Assembly (NCBI RefSeq): GCF_000189635.1
Contig: NW_002476317.1
Location: 186,001-250,000 of the forward strand
Origin: Tetrahymena thermophila SB210
Lineage: Eukaryota > Ciliophora > Oligohymenophorea > Hymenostomatida > Tetrahymenidae
Reading direction: 5' to 3'
DNA: 64,000 nt
Part shown: positions 24,989 through 38,106 of the stretch, piece by piece
Position numbering within the stretch: position 1 is the stretch's first letter
How the letters are laid out: every line of letters starts with the position of its first letter
The notes under the pieces: generated by a model
The model's database searches: none
What the model saw: the letters and a program-made list of their open reading frames with translations, nothing else
Told to the model about the DNA's origin: nothing
Position numbers and translations under genes: made by a program

Positions 24989-26708
24989 TCAAATTAAATC
25001 TATTTCCTACTGTTATTAATTTGGGAAATTAATGAAATTATTTTATTAATTAGAAAAAAATTATATTTATTAGTTTTTATGCTAAGAGCTATCTTCTTTG
25101 TTGCTGTTATCTATTTTTAGAATATAATTTTTTAAGTTAAAAATTCATTTTTAATATATTTAATTTTACCATTTAGTTGATCATGAAAGTCAAAATCTAA
25201 TAAATCTTCATGCTTATTAGACTATGATTGTAATTGCTATTGCATTTATTAAATGGGGATTTTTTACTGTTTATTTTCAGATTAAACTAAATTATTATGT
25301 TACAATCCATTTTATTATTATTATTAGTTAATATTATTGTTATTAACGTTAGTGTTGTTAACAAATACTGGATTTATTTAATTTTTATCTTTACTTTATG
25401 ATGCTAGTTATTGCTTATTTGAATCTATATTAGTTTTACCATTAGAACGATTATTATCACTTTTTACATTTTTATCATTTTAAATAAACTATATACCATT
25501 AAACTAATTTTCTATGTTTTCCTATATTATTTGGTGATTAATTTTATTGCCATATTTTTATTTTAACAACTACATTTATTAACTGCTAAAGCTTTATATT
25601 TTGGGTTTTAGTTTATCTATAAACTTTAAATTACTTTTGTTGAGAGGATAAGACATTCTAGTTGAATCGCTTTATGAGCAAGCACTCTTTACTTTCATTT
25701 AGAAGGCAAAGGTATAAAGCTTGTTTCTAATAGCTTCCCTTTTTGATTCATGATTATTTTAGTTAAATACCGCTGTTGGTATCTCGATTTTATTGTTAAA
25801 TGACTACAAAAATTAATTGGTTTTTGTATTATTGTAGTATTTTTTGGCATATTTGTATGGAATAACTGAAATTGCATCTCTTTCTTCAAATATTTTTGAT
25901 GAAAGTGTAGAACCTATTTGCTATTATTGCATAGAACCAAACCTCGTTTTTATCACATCTTTATCGCATAACTTGTCTTCTATAGCATTCTTAATATACT
26001 AATTCTTAAAATTGATATTAAAGAGCTTGTGATCTATAAACTTTTAGTAGATGCTTTGATGTAGCATAAAGTAAACCTATTTTATTTTAATTTAAATGCT
26101 TACTTTTCAGTTTCATTGTGTTGTTTAAATTTATAATAAAACCTAATTATTTACCTCAAAAATTTTTTTTTCCATGTTTGAAGCATCTAACACTTTGCAA
26201 GCATTGAAAGCATTTACTAGCTTTTTGATTAAATCATACCCTACTGCGATATGAGCAGAGCTTATGAACAATTAGAAAATAAACTAGTTTTTCATTAAAA
26301 AATAATTATCAACATTTGAAAATTTAAGCTTTTAATTAAACTAATCTACCTAGTCTGTTATGTATATAATACCTGCTATATTATGGTCTATTATAAAATG
26401 GCGATCTACTTTGGAATTTGATTCTTTTAATTATAGAATAATTTACAACAAATTTATTACATTTATTAAAAATTTTTAAATTATTTGACATTATGATTGA
26501 TCATTCATTCATGTTGGTATGCGTATTCAATTAAAAAATACTAAAAAATGAAGCTAAAGAATATTTTACTAAATTGCAATATGACTTTATCATATACTCT
26601 ATCTGCTAAATAAAGAGCCTTATCAGTACGGAAGGCATTATTTGGGACAGCTAACATAGTTTCTCCTTTTTTATTTTGTATAACAAAAGCATATATATTA
26701 CTGCTCAT
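24989..26708 (-). CDS. Unknown protein with structured N-terminus and Gln/Asn-rich tail
   Basis: About 480 residues. Start ATG at 26708 (MSSNIYAFVIQNKKGETMLA). The first ~60 residues, with the next exon (RHFIIDHNIAGIIYITDQ), alternate beta-like strands in a way that loosely recalls longin or roadblock folds; this is a weak impression only. Then comes helical sequence (LIKKLVNAFNACKVLDASN; MLHQSIYQKFIDHKLF), and after about residue 200 a Gln/Asn-rich tail ending LLDFDFHDQLN. An intron near 25183-25110 joins to a last exon ending QQQQEIDLI and TGA at 24991-24989. Without that intron the frame would run on into spacer-like sequence. No family recognised. Confidence 0.7.
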
Positions 26709-27427
26709 GTTTATCAGTAAATTCAACTAAAGAACCTCTCTTTACTATTTTATTTATCACTCAAGTTTATACTGTCAAAGCACTGACTAATTCTAAAATA
26801 TTTAACTTTAACTTATATTATCCTAGTGCCTATAGAAAAATATTATTTCAACGAATGTAAAATATTGTTGGAGTGTATTTTTATATTTATTTAAAGAATT
26901 GATTATATAAAATAGATGATATCAAGCGTAGTTTAATATGATCAAATATTAATAGTAAATAATTAAGCTATTATCATATGAACTTAATCTTTATTGCCTA
27001 TTGATAAAATATGTTTACTGAATTATTAAAAATTAATTTAATTTTATTTACTAGAAATTTATAATGAAATAAAGAAGCTCAATTTGCTTGCTTTGTTTTT
27101 GTCTAAATACATAAAATCTATTTCAAATTAATCTACATTTTATTTTTATGATGTTGTAAATATCAAGAGTAAACTCTATTTAACAAATAATTAGAATACT
27201 TTCATTAATTTATTGATTAATTTAATATAATGAACAAATATAATATACTGTTAAGTTATTTAGTAGAATTATCAATAAATGAATTACTTATATATTTAAT
27301 AAATTAATAACTAAAAATCTAAAATAATATATTTAATGTTATAAACATACCATAATCTTATATTTCATATTTATAAAGTATTTAATTAATTTTCCTAAAA
27401 AATGTTCGTTCTTGTTTAAAATATATA
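26709..27427. other. AT-rich spacer
   Basis: Lies between two minus-strand genes. Nothing recognised. Confidence 0.5.
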
Positions 27428-27907
27428 TCATTATTTTAAATATCTTTCAAACAAAAACTCATTAGCTTTATTGTAGTCGACTAGAATTTTGTAAGCGAAA
27501 TAACTAAGAGGTATAGCATTTAGTATAGTAAAGCTACTTATTTTTGTAGCAATGCTGTGTTAACTGCTTTTAAAAACGAATTAATATACAAACCAATTTA
27601 TGCCTCCAGTGTATAGACAAACTGTTAATCCTTATTAACTTAATTTTCTTATATATTTTTCTCTATAAAGTAGTGTTTCTTTATCAAATTCATATATGTA
27701 TTTTTGATCACCCTTAAAAAAAGCTTCAAATAAACTTTTTTATTATAATTCTAAAGGCTTTAAATGAATAGGTTTTGTTTCTAACTTTGGAGTAGCTTTA
27801 TACAATTTCTAACTTTTATAGATTTCCTCAACATCAATTAGATTACTGATCATCGTGTCAGATTTTAAAGAGTTACCTGATTTGTCTTTATTTTATTCGC
27901 TACTCAT
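27428..27907 (-). CDS. Small protein with two predicted membrane segments (159 aa)
   Basis: Single exon, ATG at 27907 (MSSEQNKDKSGNSLKSD) to TGA at 27430-27428. A hydrophilic N-terminal ~95 residues (LIDVEEIYKSQKLYKATPKL) precedes two hydrophobic stretches in the C-terminal half, GLTVCLYTGGINWFVYQFVF and FTILNAIPLSYFAYKILV, separated by a short polar loop. A hairpin membrane protein is therefore likely, possibly mitochondrial or ER, but no targeting signal is evident and no family is recognised. Confidence 0.7.
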
Positions 27908-28749
27908 TTCCTTTAATTTTTTTACTTCTTTCAATTATCAAGGTAAAATTATTTGATAATAATTTATACTTGAAAGATATATTGATTATTGCAAAATAGA
28001 AATTGTAAGAAAGATCCAAATTGTTAAAATTATTGAATAATGCATAAATAAGTGCATAGATACATACATAAGGATACCAAAACTCAAGAAATAAATAACA
28101 GATAAAAATTTATGAATTTTAATATTGAATAGAGGGATAAACTTTGTTTGATAAAATTTAATCATTTCAAAGTGGTTAACTGAAATAATATGATATAAAT
28201 GTAAAATATTTTAAAAATATAACTTAAAAATATATGATACTAATATATAATTAAACAAACAATTTGTTTGTTTGTTTTTTGGCTTGCTTAACGAAAAGAA
28301 ACTAAATGTTTCTTGATAGTTTTAAATGTATTTTTTATTTATAATCATCTAATTTTATTTTAGTTAACTTATAAATTAAAAAATAAAGCTAAGTAGTATC
28401 TCCTATGTCATCCATACGGGAATTTCAAATATTTCTGGAGTTTAAGAAACACAACTTAGCTATCAAATTCTTTATTTATTTATAAATAAGCAATAAATTT
28501 ATTGTAATATTTTTATTAATTTAATTAGATTATGTTATAATATGTTAATTTTAGTATAAATGGTATTTAGTTAGTGAGTAAGAATGAGGCGTTGCGTTCA
28601 ATTAAAAAAATTAATTTGTATCTCTGCAAGATTTTTAACGATAGAGGCCTATTTACTGAGCTAAATTTTAAATGTATAAATATATAGATGAATGGATTGA
28701 TGGATGCATGGATAGAATAATAAAATTTAGCTCATTTTTTCATTTCATT
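27908..28749. other. Spacer with GC-richer patches
   Basis: Mostly AT-rich. Between about 28380 and 28680 the sequence is less biased and holds short inverted repeats (see the candidate RNA at 28388-28460). There are also ATGGATGGATG-type repeats near 28690-28710. No protein-coding frame supported. Confidence 0.5.
28388..28460. other. Candidate structured RNA or cruciform (73 nt), strand unknown
   Basis: The segment begins GCTAAGT and ends ACTTAGC, a perfect 7-base-pair closing stem. Inside are shorter complementary pairs: CTCC with GGAG, TATG with CATA, GTTT with AAAC. Its length equals that of a tRNA, but on neither strand is there a canonical T-loop or a plausible anticodon arm, so it is not an ordinary tRNA. 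Local base composition is clearly less AT-rich than the surrounding spacer. It may be a small noncoding RNA or simply chance. Confidence 0.25.
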
Positions 28750-31700
28750 TCAATTCAATATTCTATTATTTCTGCTTTATGATCCGTTGAGATTAAATTG
28801 ATTTGATTTTTTTTCAAAGAAAGTCGAAACATCTACTCCTAATGATTGTGATTGGATATTTGTTACTGAATTAGGTTTGACTTAAATGCGACTTAATAGA
28901 TTGCTATTTGACTTTAGTTATCCTTTTTATTTAGGATTGAAGCTTGAGTTTTCCTTATTTTAATTCATAAAATTTAAGAAACCTTTATTCTATGAGAAGG
29001 AGAGAGATGAAGAATTGAGAATATTTGAAACTCCTATATTTGTACTGGATTAGTTATATCTTGGTGATTTAGATTCCCTCATTATCCCTATTATTTTTTA
29101 TGCATAAAAAATATATAATTTAACTAATTTAAATAATGATAATTTTAATTTACCATCTTCTATTGAAAGTGATTTATTTAAGGTTTGATTAATTATAATT
29201 GATTTGTTTTCCTATGACTACTGTCTTTATTAAAGAGGTTTAATCATAATCTTGTCAACTAAAGCTTTTATTTCCTGTTTTAAGACTCTTTCTCTTTCTT
29301 CTTTGCTTAGTTAGAAAATACTTTTATTTAGTTATTTTGAGTATAATTCCTTCATAACTTATTAAACTAGCTATGAAAAAGACGAAGCAGATGTCAAAGA
29401 ACCTTTTTATTTTTACTAATTTATCATAATGTAGTTTTACACTTCAGTTTCTAAATTTTTCATTTTTTCCTCTAATGTCATTCTTTCTTGCATATTTTCC
29501 TGAATAGCCTTGACTAAGAAAGATTATTCTTAATTAAGGAGTGAGCTTTAGCTCATAGGGTTGCTTTTGATAAATGATTATGATCCTCCTAGCAAATTGC
29601 TTTGAGAAATAATTGATTGATTTGAATTGTAATAATTTAAGTTGCATTAAGATATGTTATTTTGAGTAGTATTAGTTATATTTGAAGATTCAATAATTGA
29701 TTTTTTTAATTCGTTTGTACTCATAGGAATATTATTGTTTGATAAACTTTGGTTTTTATTGTGCTGCAACTTCAAATGTTAATTTTATTACTATGATTCA
29801 GTCGACTTACTTGGATTTAAAGACTAATTTCTTAAATTTTGGTTATTTTATTTTTTCTGCATTTAAATTTATTGCAAAGTGAGAGCCTTATTCGTCAACT
29901 CTTAATGAATACCTTTCTAGAATTGCAGTTCGCTACTGCCATTCTTAAATTGCATTATATTTGTTAAAGAGTGGCTGTTTCCTGCTCCACTATGGTAGCT
30001 TGCTGATGTTGTAGTTGTCCTTTCTCTTTTTATTACAGTATCTTCTGTTTTTAAGTTATGAAGAGATGCTTAAGATTCTATGTTTTCTATGCTTTAGAGC
30101 TTCTTTTTAGAAGTAATTTAACCAGCTTTGCATTATCTCTTTTCAATAGAAGTATCCATTGTAATTTGTTGTTGATGATGAGAATTTTAAGATTAAGTAG
30201 ATTAATCGGTTTTTAAAAAGTTTTAAGCATTCATATCTAATACTTATATTCCACCATTTCCATTTGAATGAATAAAATCTTTTACAAGATTGCTAGAAGA
30301 TGTAGAAGCTGAGATAACTCTTTTATTTTTTACAGCACTTGGATTACCGAAAGTATCACAATTAGAAAGTTCAGAACTAGCTAATGATCCCTATCTCATA
30401 AAAGCAAATTATTAATTAGCACTGGTTTTTTATTATTCTATCCTCTAGTTTCCATTGTTATTGATATTATTAAACTAGATACTCTGAGTTAATCCGAAGC
30501 CTTATGGGATTATATTCTAATTCTAGCTTTAAACACTAGAATAATTACTCTGATAATAAGGGATTTAATTTCCCATACTTGGAGTTTAGTAGATTATATT
30601 TCCATTTCCGTTATTCATAGCACTATCTATTTGACAAACTTACAAAGTATTTTAGCTATTTTAAGCAAAGCTATTAATACTTGCGTTATTACTTAATCCA
30701 TTGTCATTTGCTAATCCATTAAATCCCAAACTATTACCAAAAATATTTAAGCTAGGCTGATTGTTATCTCTATTCATAGGAGTCATATTAGATATGATAG
30801 ATTCATTTACTATACTTCTTCTCTTTGATCTTTCTGGTTCTATGCGACTGATTTATAACTCAACATCAAAAAACTATATATATTTATTACATTTCAAATT
30901 GGATTAAAATTAAATATTTATTGATAGAATTTACGTCTTAAGATGTTAAAGGTAAATTTGCTTACAATTATGCCATTTTAGTCTTCAAATCTTCTATCTG
31001 GGATTCTTTGAGTTAGAGAGCAGCGTTAATACCGGAATTTTAATTTGAAATTTACTAAAATTTAGTAATTACGCTTTACAATTGAGAAGACAATGTACTC
31101 TTTTCTTCTTCTAGCTACTAAATTTTCTAAAGTAAAGCATTAGGTTCCTATTTATTAGCTGACAATGTTAAAGAATTTTATTCGATTTGTTTTTATTTAT
31201 TCTCCATATTTTTAATTTCATTTGAAGTCTATTAACGGATAAGTTCAATCTGTTTTAGAAATATTTTTAAGTTAATTTAAATTAATTTTTTTGATTTTCA
31301 TCAGCATAGTTGTTTGCTTGCTTGCTTGATTATTAACTTAACTATAGTATTGTTTAAATGTATCTATAATTTAGTTTTTTATTTATTGATGTATTATTAA
31401 GTAGATTTTTTTATAAATTTAAAATGACAAACTCTTTAAGATAAATTCAATTTTTTTTTATTAAAATTCAATTAAAATTTATTTTAATATTTAAATTTTA
31501 TTTTACTGCAAGCAAATACGTTTTAACATTAAAAAATTAATTAAATCCTTTAACATACTTCTAATTTGTGATTTTGAGTCATAGAATCAATAATACTATT
31601 GAGTCTGCTAATTTCATCATTATCCTGCTCTTATTCTTAATAACTTCTTCCTTATTAGTTCTTTTGTATAAAAATATTTGATTAATTAAAAAGTATATTT

Positions 31701-33279
31701 AATAAGTTTCAAATTTGATTACTTATGCAATTTGATTAAGTGCATCTTAATACTTTTTTTAAAGGCTAAGCATTTCCTTCTCATACATTTGCTTTATTTT
31801 AGCATTTTCTTTCTCTATAATTTTCTTATTTTCTTTTTCTTTTCTTTATTTAATTTTAAGGGTAAGTTTAATCAAAAAAGAGGGGAATTGAATTATTTAT
31901 TAATTAGATACTCTTATGAAAGCATTGCAAGATCTTATTGTTATCTTGACAAACTATTTTCTATAATTTTCTCATTTTCTGATAGCTTCATCCTTAAAAA
32001 CTGAATTTCTTACTCATATTATGTGATTTTCTTCTTGAGATCTTCAATCTTTTTTTATGAAAGAGTTAATTTATATTTTTGATAAGCAATCTTAAATTAT
32101 GAAAAAAAATCTAAATGATAATATTTAATAAAAAAGAGAGTGTTTGTTTATTTATTTATTTCTTATTTTCAAGTTGAATTTAATTTTTTTTAAAATGGAT
32201 ATAAGTTTATAATAATCGTTATAAAAGCAGTAATTATTTATCTAAGGATAAAAAATAATTTGTATTTAATCCTCTAACTTATTAACTTAATAACTAACTA
32301 ATTTATTGTCAATTATTAATGATATTTGATTCCTTTATTGAAAAATTTAAAAATTTAATCAAAAAGATGCATGTTATCTAAAAAATGTAATTTTTGAAAG
32401 AAAGAATCATATCAGAATTCAATTTTCAAAATATCAACAACATCTAATAAAATGGTCATCGTAGAACAAACAACAGTTAACGTTATTCCACTTCCACGCA
32501 AAAAAATTATTTTTAATCAAATCAATTGTAGTATAATTTGATAGTAAATAAATCAGTTTACCTCTTCTTACTGTTGTTTGATAGTTAATGCACTTTTTTA
32601 TAATTTAGATTCAGTATCTGGATCCATTGATATTCTGTTTTCAAATAGCTGCTATAACTCCTTAAGCATCTTATTCTTAAAAATATATTTTTTTAATACA
32701 TATTTATTGTATAGAAAAGCTATTTTGTGCTTAAAAAATGTTTTTACTGAGAAATTTTTAGGATTGGCTGTTAGATCGTTTAAGGTAGTCATAAACGCTT
32801 CATTCATTTTTTAAAGATTTTCTTATCTTATTTTACTCTCATGAATATGGCTCTCAAGTAATTCTATCTTCTAAGTAAGAATTGCGCGATCTTTATTCCA
32901 ACTTTGCTCCTTCGTCTTCATCTAATTAAAACAGTTTAAATTTTAATTTTCCTAAATGCTATCAAATAAACTTGCATATTTAAATTTTTTTTTTATTGCC
33001 CATGTTATTTAGTAATAAATACTGTAAAATCAAAAAAAAATATTTAAAGACAATCAGTATCAATAGAAAATTAAAAAATATGAAGAGAGTGTAAAATTCC
33101 TAAATTTAAAGCTATCATAAAATAATATTTTTTACCTAAAGCTTGAGAGTATTGTTTTCACTTTCGAGCTCAACAACGCGGCTTTTGTCTAATTAAAATG
33201 ATATTTATTCCTCGCTGAATGTAGCGAGATTCATTTGTTAGACCTTAGAGTCAAGATATTCGATATTACTGGTTGACAT
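28750..33279 (-). CDS. Long coiled-coil protein with Ser/Asn/Gln-rich C-terminal half
   Basis: Roughly 1,100 residues. Start ATG at 33279 (MSTSNIEYLDSKVQQMNLAT). Six or more N-terminal exons encode nearly continuous coiled coil (LDKSRVVELESENNTLKL; LTQKIELLESHIHESK; KKIEDLKKKITQYEQEIQFL; LLQKIQQLEEEKSTLSSQL). These are joined by in-frame introns, one unusually long (about 32560-32095). From about 30900 down to 28820 most of the protein is one long exon rich in Ser, Asn and Gln, with a second coiled coil near 29490-29400 (MTLEEKMKNLETEV). TGA lies at 28752-28750. Coiled coil plus low-complexity tail suggests a cytoskeletal, basal-body or scaffold protein; that is inference only. Confidence 0.75.
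32452..32541 (+). other. Short open frame in a long intron, coding doubtful
   Basis: Inside the 470-base intron of the coiled-coil gene, on the opposite strand, 29 codons starting MVIVEQTTVNVIPLPRKK run to TGA. The base composition is noticeably less AT-rich than the rest of the intron. It may be a fragment of a small gene, a noncoding RNA, or chance. Confidence 0.15.
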
Positions 33280-34279
33280 AAAGATCTTATCTTTTGTTTG
33301 TTTCTCTTCAAATTATCAATTAATTACTTTTTGATGTATTTTTAATATATTAATTATAAAAACTGAATGATTATTTCTTGTCTTTATTTTCTTAACAATT
33401 TATTTTATTTGCTTCTATATACTTGCTAGCTATTTAGTTAGTTAGTTAATTAAATTTTTTTATACAATCCTATTAATTACTACTCAATCTGTTTATTAGA
33501 ACTTCAAACACTACTTCTTTATCTTATTCAATCAATTATTTTAGGGAATTTAGATGCCTTTTTCTCAATCAAAATTTAATAGCTTATCTTTATCTTTTTA
33601 TTAAATTCAATATTTAGTTAAAATTTGAATATATTATTAATGATCTGAATACAATTTTACGTATCTTTTTTTTTTTTTGAAATTTGTTTGATTTTTATTA
33701 CTTACTTTCTTCATCCCAAACTCTCATAAAAGTATATATGAGCCAATGAAATTCATGATTATAAATTTATCATGTGATCTTAAAAGCAAATAAGTATTTA
33801 AATTCGTTATAGTTTATTAAAATTTCAACCATAAAAATCTTAATCCAAAATATTTAGTAAATATTAACTGACTAACTTAATTTACCATAAGGAGTTGAAA
33901 ATCCATCCAAAATAACAATAATTAGCATTTAAGCTATAATTTATCAAATCGCTAATATAAATAAATAAAAACTCTAAGAATTCAAATGAGAATGAAAATA
34001 ATTAAAAATAGCAATTTTTTTTGTGAAATTTAAATCAATTTTAATACTACCAAAAATTTAAATTTTTATTTTCTTTTTTGATTAATTTTAAATTTGATAA
34101 TTAAAGCAAGGTAAAATAATAACACTCCAATTTTTTTACTACTCTTGAAGAAATTTTTTTATTAGGTTTAACAATCAAAAAGCTTTATTTGAATACATAT
34201 CTAAGCAAAATATACAAATAGCGCATACAGAATAAATAATAAATTTAAATAAAATTAATAAAAATCTAAATTAATTAGC
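33280..34279. other. AT-rich spacer
   Basis: Lies between two minus-strand genes. No coding frame or structure recognised. Confidence 0.5.
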
Positions 34280-35829
34280 TCAAACAAAATTTAAAACTAT
34301 TTTTCCTATGTTTTGGTTTTTTTCCATATATTAATGAGCTTCTCTTACCTTTTTATATGTTTATTTTATCAAATTTATAATATATTTAATATTTTTAAAA
34401 TGATGTTAAATAGATAAATAAATACCTTTTCCACATCTTTATCATCATTTAGATTGACATTATAAACTTTATCAATAATTGTTTTGAAAGTGTTATTTCT
34501 AAAAAGAGGCATAGCTTAAAATTAGAAATCTCTTACAAGATCTCTTTTATAACAGTCAGTACGACTCCTAATTATATTTGAAAATTAAATTTAAAAAAAT
34601 ACTATTCAATCAATACCTTAAAGTAGAACATATGAGAGACCCTCTTTTTCCTACTAATGAAGCTAAATTAAAATTTGGAACTTTAGCTCCTCCCATCAAG
34701 CCATATAAAACCCAGCGGGCATCATAGTTAAGTACGCTTAGAGTCTTGAATTTATAAAAAGGAATTAATAAAGTGTAAGATAATCTCGTAATTAAATTAC
34801 TAAATCAACGTTAGAAGCTCCAATACAATCTAAAACTATATCAGCTCCTTTTCTTTTTGTCAACTCTAAAATTTACTCTTTCTGCTTTAAGTTATCTTTA
34901 TAAATAATACCTCCTTATGCCCCTAAGCTAATTTATACACTTTATTTATTAATCTTAAAATAAATATGCTTACTTTTTGCAAAATTAGAGCTTTTCAGGA
35001 GAGGAAACACTAACAATAGCATTTGTATTGAATAGGCTACAAAGTTAAATTGCTGCAGTTCCAACTCCACTTGCTCCTGCATAAATTAAAACATTTTCAC
35101 CAGGTTTAGAACATCCTACTTTCTTTAGCAATTAATAAGCTGTTAACCATGTTTCAGCCAATCCAGCTGCCTATTAAAGAGTGAAATTAATTATTATTTT
35201 TAGAAAAATAAAATATTATCGAGTCTAAAAAAATATTTCATTTAATTAATGTATTACATCAGAGAAACTCATCTAATCTGGAATTTCTAAAATATGATCC
35301 TTGTTAACAGCAACATATCTATTTTATTTTTAAATTTTATAAAAGAAAATATAAAAAACATCTTATTTATTTACTCTGAGTAGCCTCCACCGGACAATAA
35401 AGCAACTACCCTCTTACTAGTTTAATTTCTTAACAAAGAAATATAATAATTTTCTGATAGATAGAAATTGCATATCTAAAATACCCATTTTGATCTAATA
35501 AGTATCCTGCTGCTTCTAATCCAATAATATCAGATGCTCCAGGAGGGGGAGGATATTTTCCTTATCTCTAACAAATAGTTTTATTTAAAAAAAGCGTATA
35601 GTTTATTTATTCTTACTTATAAAGTATCTGCTCTATTTAAAGCTGTTGCCTACACTTTTATCAAGACCTCATCTTTTTTTAATGCCTAATAATAATTGTA
35701 ATTAATAAAGATGTTTAGTATTTCGCACCTCTTTAAATTATTATAACTAATTATAATTACAGGTATTGGACTTGTCTTGAAATTTAAAACATCTACTCCT
35801 CCAAATCCAGAGCAGTGGACATGCCTCAT
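34280..35829 (-). CDS. TP53I3/PIG3-type quinone oxidoreductase (zinc-free MDR)
   Basis: Medium-chain dehydrogenase/reductase of the NADPH quinone oxidoreductase branch. Start ATG at 35829 (MRHVHCSGFGGVDVLNF). The N-terminal block DEVLIKVQATALNRADTLQR plus QGKYPPPPGASDIIGLEAAG matches the PIG3 signature (ALNRADxxQRxGxYxPPPGAS). The cofactor-binding and substrate blocks lie in small exons between 35180 and 34480, and the C-terminus EAHQYMEKNQNIGKIVLNF is typical. TGA is at 34282-34280. Short introns break the gene into seven or so exons. Expected activity is NADPH-dependent one- or two-electron reduction of quinones or similar electrophiles in the cytosol. The family call is strong; orthology to TP53I3 itself is inferred from the N-terminal motif. 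Confidence 0.85.
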
Positions 35830-36827
35830 TGTGCTAAATCTTGCTAAAATTTTTCTTATCATCCCTAATATTCTTTGTTAATTTTTTTTACTTGATAAAT
35901 AGTTATTTATTTACAAAAAATAAATTAATTAATTAATTAATAAATGCAAATACTTCTAAATCTACAAAAGATTTTAGATAAAATATTCAGAATAAGATTT
36001 TTTGTTGATTAAAAAAAGGTAATTTTGGTTACTTTACAAAATAATTTATTTTTTTAAATTAACAAACATCATTACTTATTATAATTATTTTATTACATTT
36101 TTTTTGTTTTAAAGATACTAATATTTTGAGCTAAATAAATTGTTGTTGATTGATAATCAATTTATTTATTTTTGATATTTTTATTTTGTTTTAAAGTTAA
36201 ATACACAATTCTTTTAATTAACTTATAACTTATAAAATATACATGATACAACTAATTTTTATTTTTATTTAAAACTAAATACTTAATTCCTTAAATTAAT
36301 TCATAATTTAAAATTATACTAGCATCATTCTGCAATCTAAAAAAGTATTTTTGAAATATTTATTTGATTTTAAATATTAAACAACTTTTTATTTTAAATA
36401 AAAAATTTTTCAGTTAATTAATCCTTTTATTTTTTTATAAAAATGTATTATATAATTTATTGGAATTAAATTAAAATTTAGATTGACAAAACTTTAAATA
36501 AATCTATATTTTATTATTTAAAATTAATAAATTAATGATCTACTTTATAGAATTTAAATATATAAATGAATTTTATTATTTTATGGTTAACAGAAAAAAT
36601 ATTTATAAATTAATTTATCTAAAATTTATAAAATATTCAATTAATACATATTTTTAAAGCTGGTCTTTATATGATTGTTTAAATTAATAATTTTTTCATG
36701 TTTTCAAATTCTTAAAATATCAAAAATCTTAAAAATCTTGTTTTTTATAAAAATATCAAAAAAATTTATAAGAAAAAAAAAATTAAAAATACACATTTTT
36801 TATAAGATTAAAATTTAATTAAAGTAA
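35830..36827. promoter_or_regulatory. Divergent upstream region (oxidoreductase / IQ protein)
   Basis: One kilobase of nearly pure A/T sequence with TTAATTAATTAATTAA near 35925. No further element recognised. Confidence 0.4.
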
Positions 36828-38106
36828 ATGGAAATATTTAAGCTTACTGTTGAGGAATTTGATGATTTATATAAAAAATATAATAGTCAGCTCATTCAGT
36901 AAACTAAAGAATTAGCTTAATAATACAAAGATTGTGTTTCAGATGAAAAACTTACAAGCTTTGATTCATGTGTTACAAAAATATTTAGTAAATAATTGCA
37001 ATTTGATTTTTTAGAAATAAATTTATTTAAAATCAAGGCTCTAACAAAAGTTTTCTTCATGAAAGACTAAAAGTTAACTTTAGTAAGAAAGACTACTCTT
37101 ATTTGATTGATAAAGTATGGAATTTATATTTATTTAAATGAAAATATATATTGCATATCATTATATAGATTCTTCCTTTTTTGTATGTTGCAGGCTGAAG
37201 TTGAAATCAAGAAAATTAATCACGAGATCATGACAATCAGAAAGCTTTATATCAATAACAATAGTAATCTGTAGACTCAAAGTTCTCACCAAAGCATTAT
37301 ATTCTAAAATAGCTAACTAAGGAGCTAAAATACCATTAATACATTACCTAATGTAGTTTAGGATTCTATTTTAAAACTACCAACTGCTAAATTAGTCAAA
37401 CTTAATTAAAAAGAAATAGAATAAAGATTAAGAGAAACAATGAGATATAAAGTGATGAATAGTTTAGTAGTTAAAATATAGAAAGCCTTTAGGAGATACC
37501 TAAGTATTATTAAACCAAAAAGAAATTTAGCAGCTACAAAAGTATATTCTTATTTTCATCATTAATTTACATAAAATTTTGAAAAATTAGATTCAGAGAT
37601 CATACAGACACTACAAAGAGATATCTAAAATTAATTCAGAAGGTAAACTAAAAGATAATGCTGCAAAAAAAATTTAAATGTGGTATAAATATTTAAAGTA
37701 AAAAAAGACTGTGCAAAAAAATAAGTAAACTTATCAGTTTTTCTATTTTAAACCTCATTTTTATTCAAAAAAATAAAATAACAGAAAAGTGTGTTAAGGA
37801 TTAGATATATTATTAGAAGTTTTTAATTAGAATAAAGTTAAGAAATATTTTAGATAAATTCTAAAATATTCTCTTGTTAGATTAAGAATTGAAACTAGAG
37901 CATATCAAGTTTACAAGTTAGATCCTCATAGAGTTCATTTAAATAATGTAGATCATGAAGAGCTTAAAAAAATTATACCTGAAGAAGGAAAATACAAAAT
38001 GAGTTCTGTATTTTGGGATTTTATATTAAAATCTAAAGTATATTATAAATGGTTATTATTTACTGCACTAAGAAGAAAGCGCGCAGCAAAATAACCATAA
38101 AACTGA
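36828..38106 (+). CDS. IQ-motif protein, probable calmodulin binder
   Basis: About 310 residues in four exons. Start MEIFKLTVEEFDDLYKKY. The N-terminal half is helical. Then come three IQ-like helices: VKIQKAFRRYLSIIK, IQRSYRHYKEISK and AKKIQMWYKYLKQKK. IQ motifs bind calmodulin or centrin-like light chains. The first two are separated by an intron at about 37540-37589, in phase. The C-terminal exon (VKKYFRQILKYSLVRLRIET ... SSVFWDFILKSKVYYKWLLF) is basic and helical and ends at TGA 38104. Ciliate IQ proteins of this kind are often found at basal bodies or axonemes, but nothing here proves location. Confidence 0.75.

Noticed and set aside
24660-25110. Extended C-terminus of the minus-strand protein ending at 24989
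   Set aside because: Reading through past 25183 gives Ile/Asn/Lys/Leu-rich spacer-like sequence. Splicing G|GTAAAA to AAATAG gives a natural end (QQQQEIDLI).
28388-28460. tRNA gene
   Set aside because: The 7-bp acceptor-like stem and length fit, but there is no T-loop consensus, no usable anticodon arm on either strand and no D-loop GG.
28816-29188. Plus-strand frame with hydrophobic protein character (DWIFVTELGLTQMRLN)
   Set aside because: It has no ATG or splice entry. The minus strand gives a Ser/Asn/Gln-rich frame continuous with the coiled-coil gene and ending at TGA 28750.
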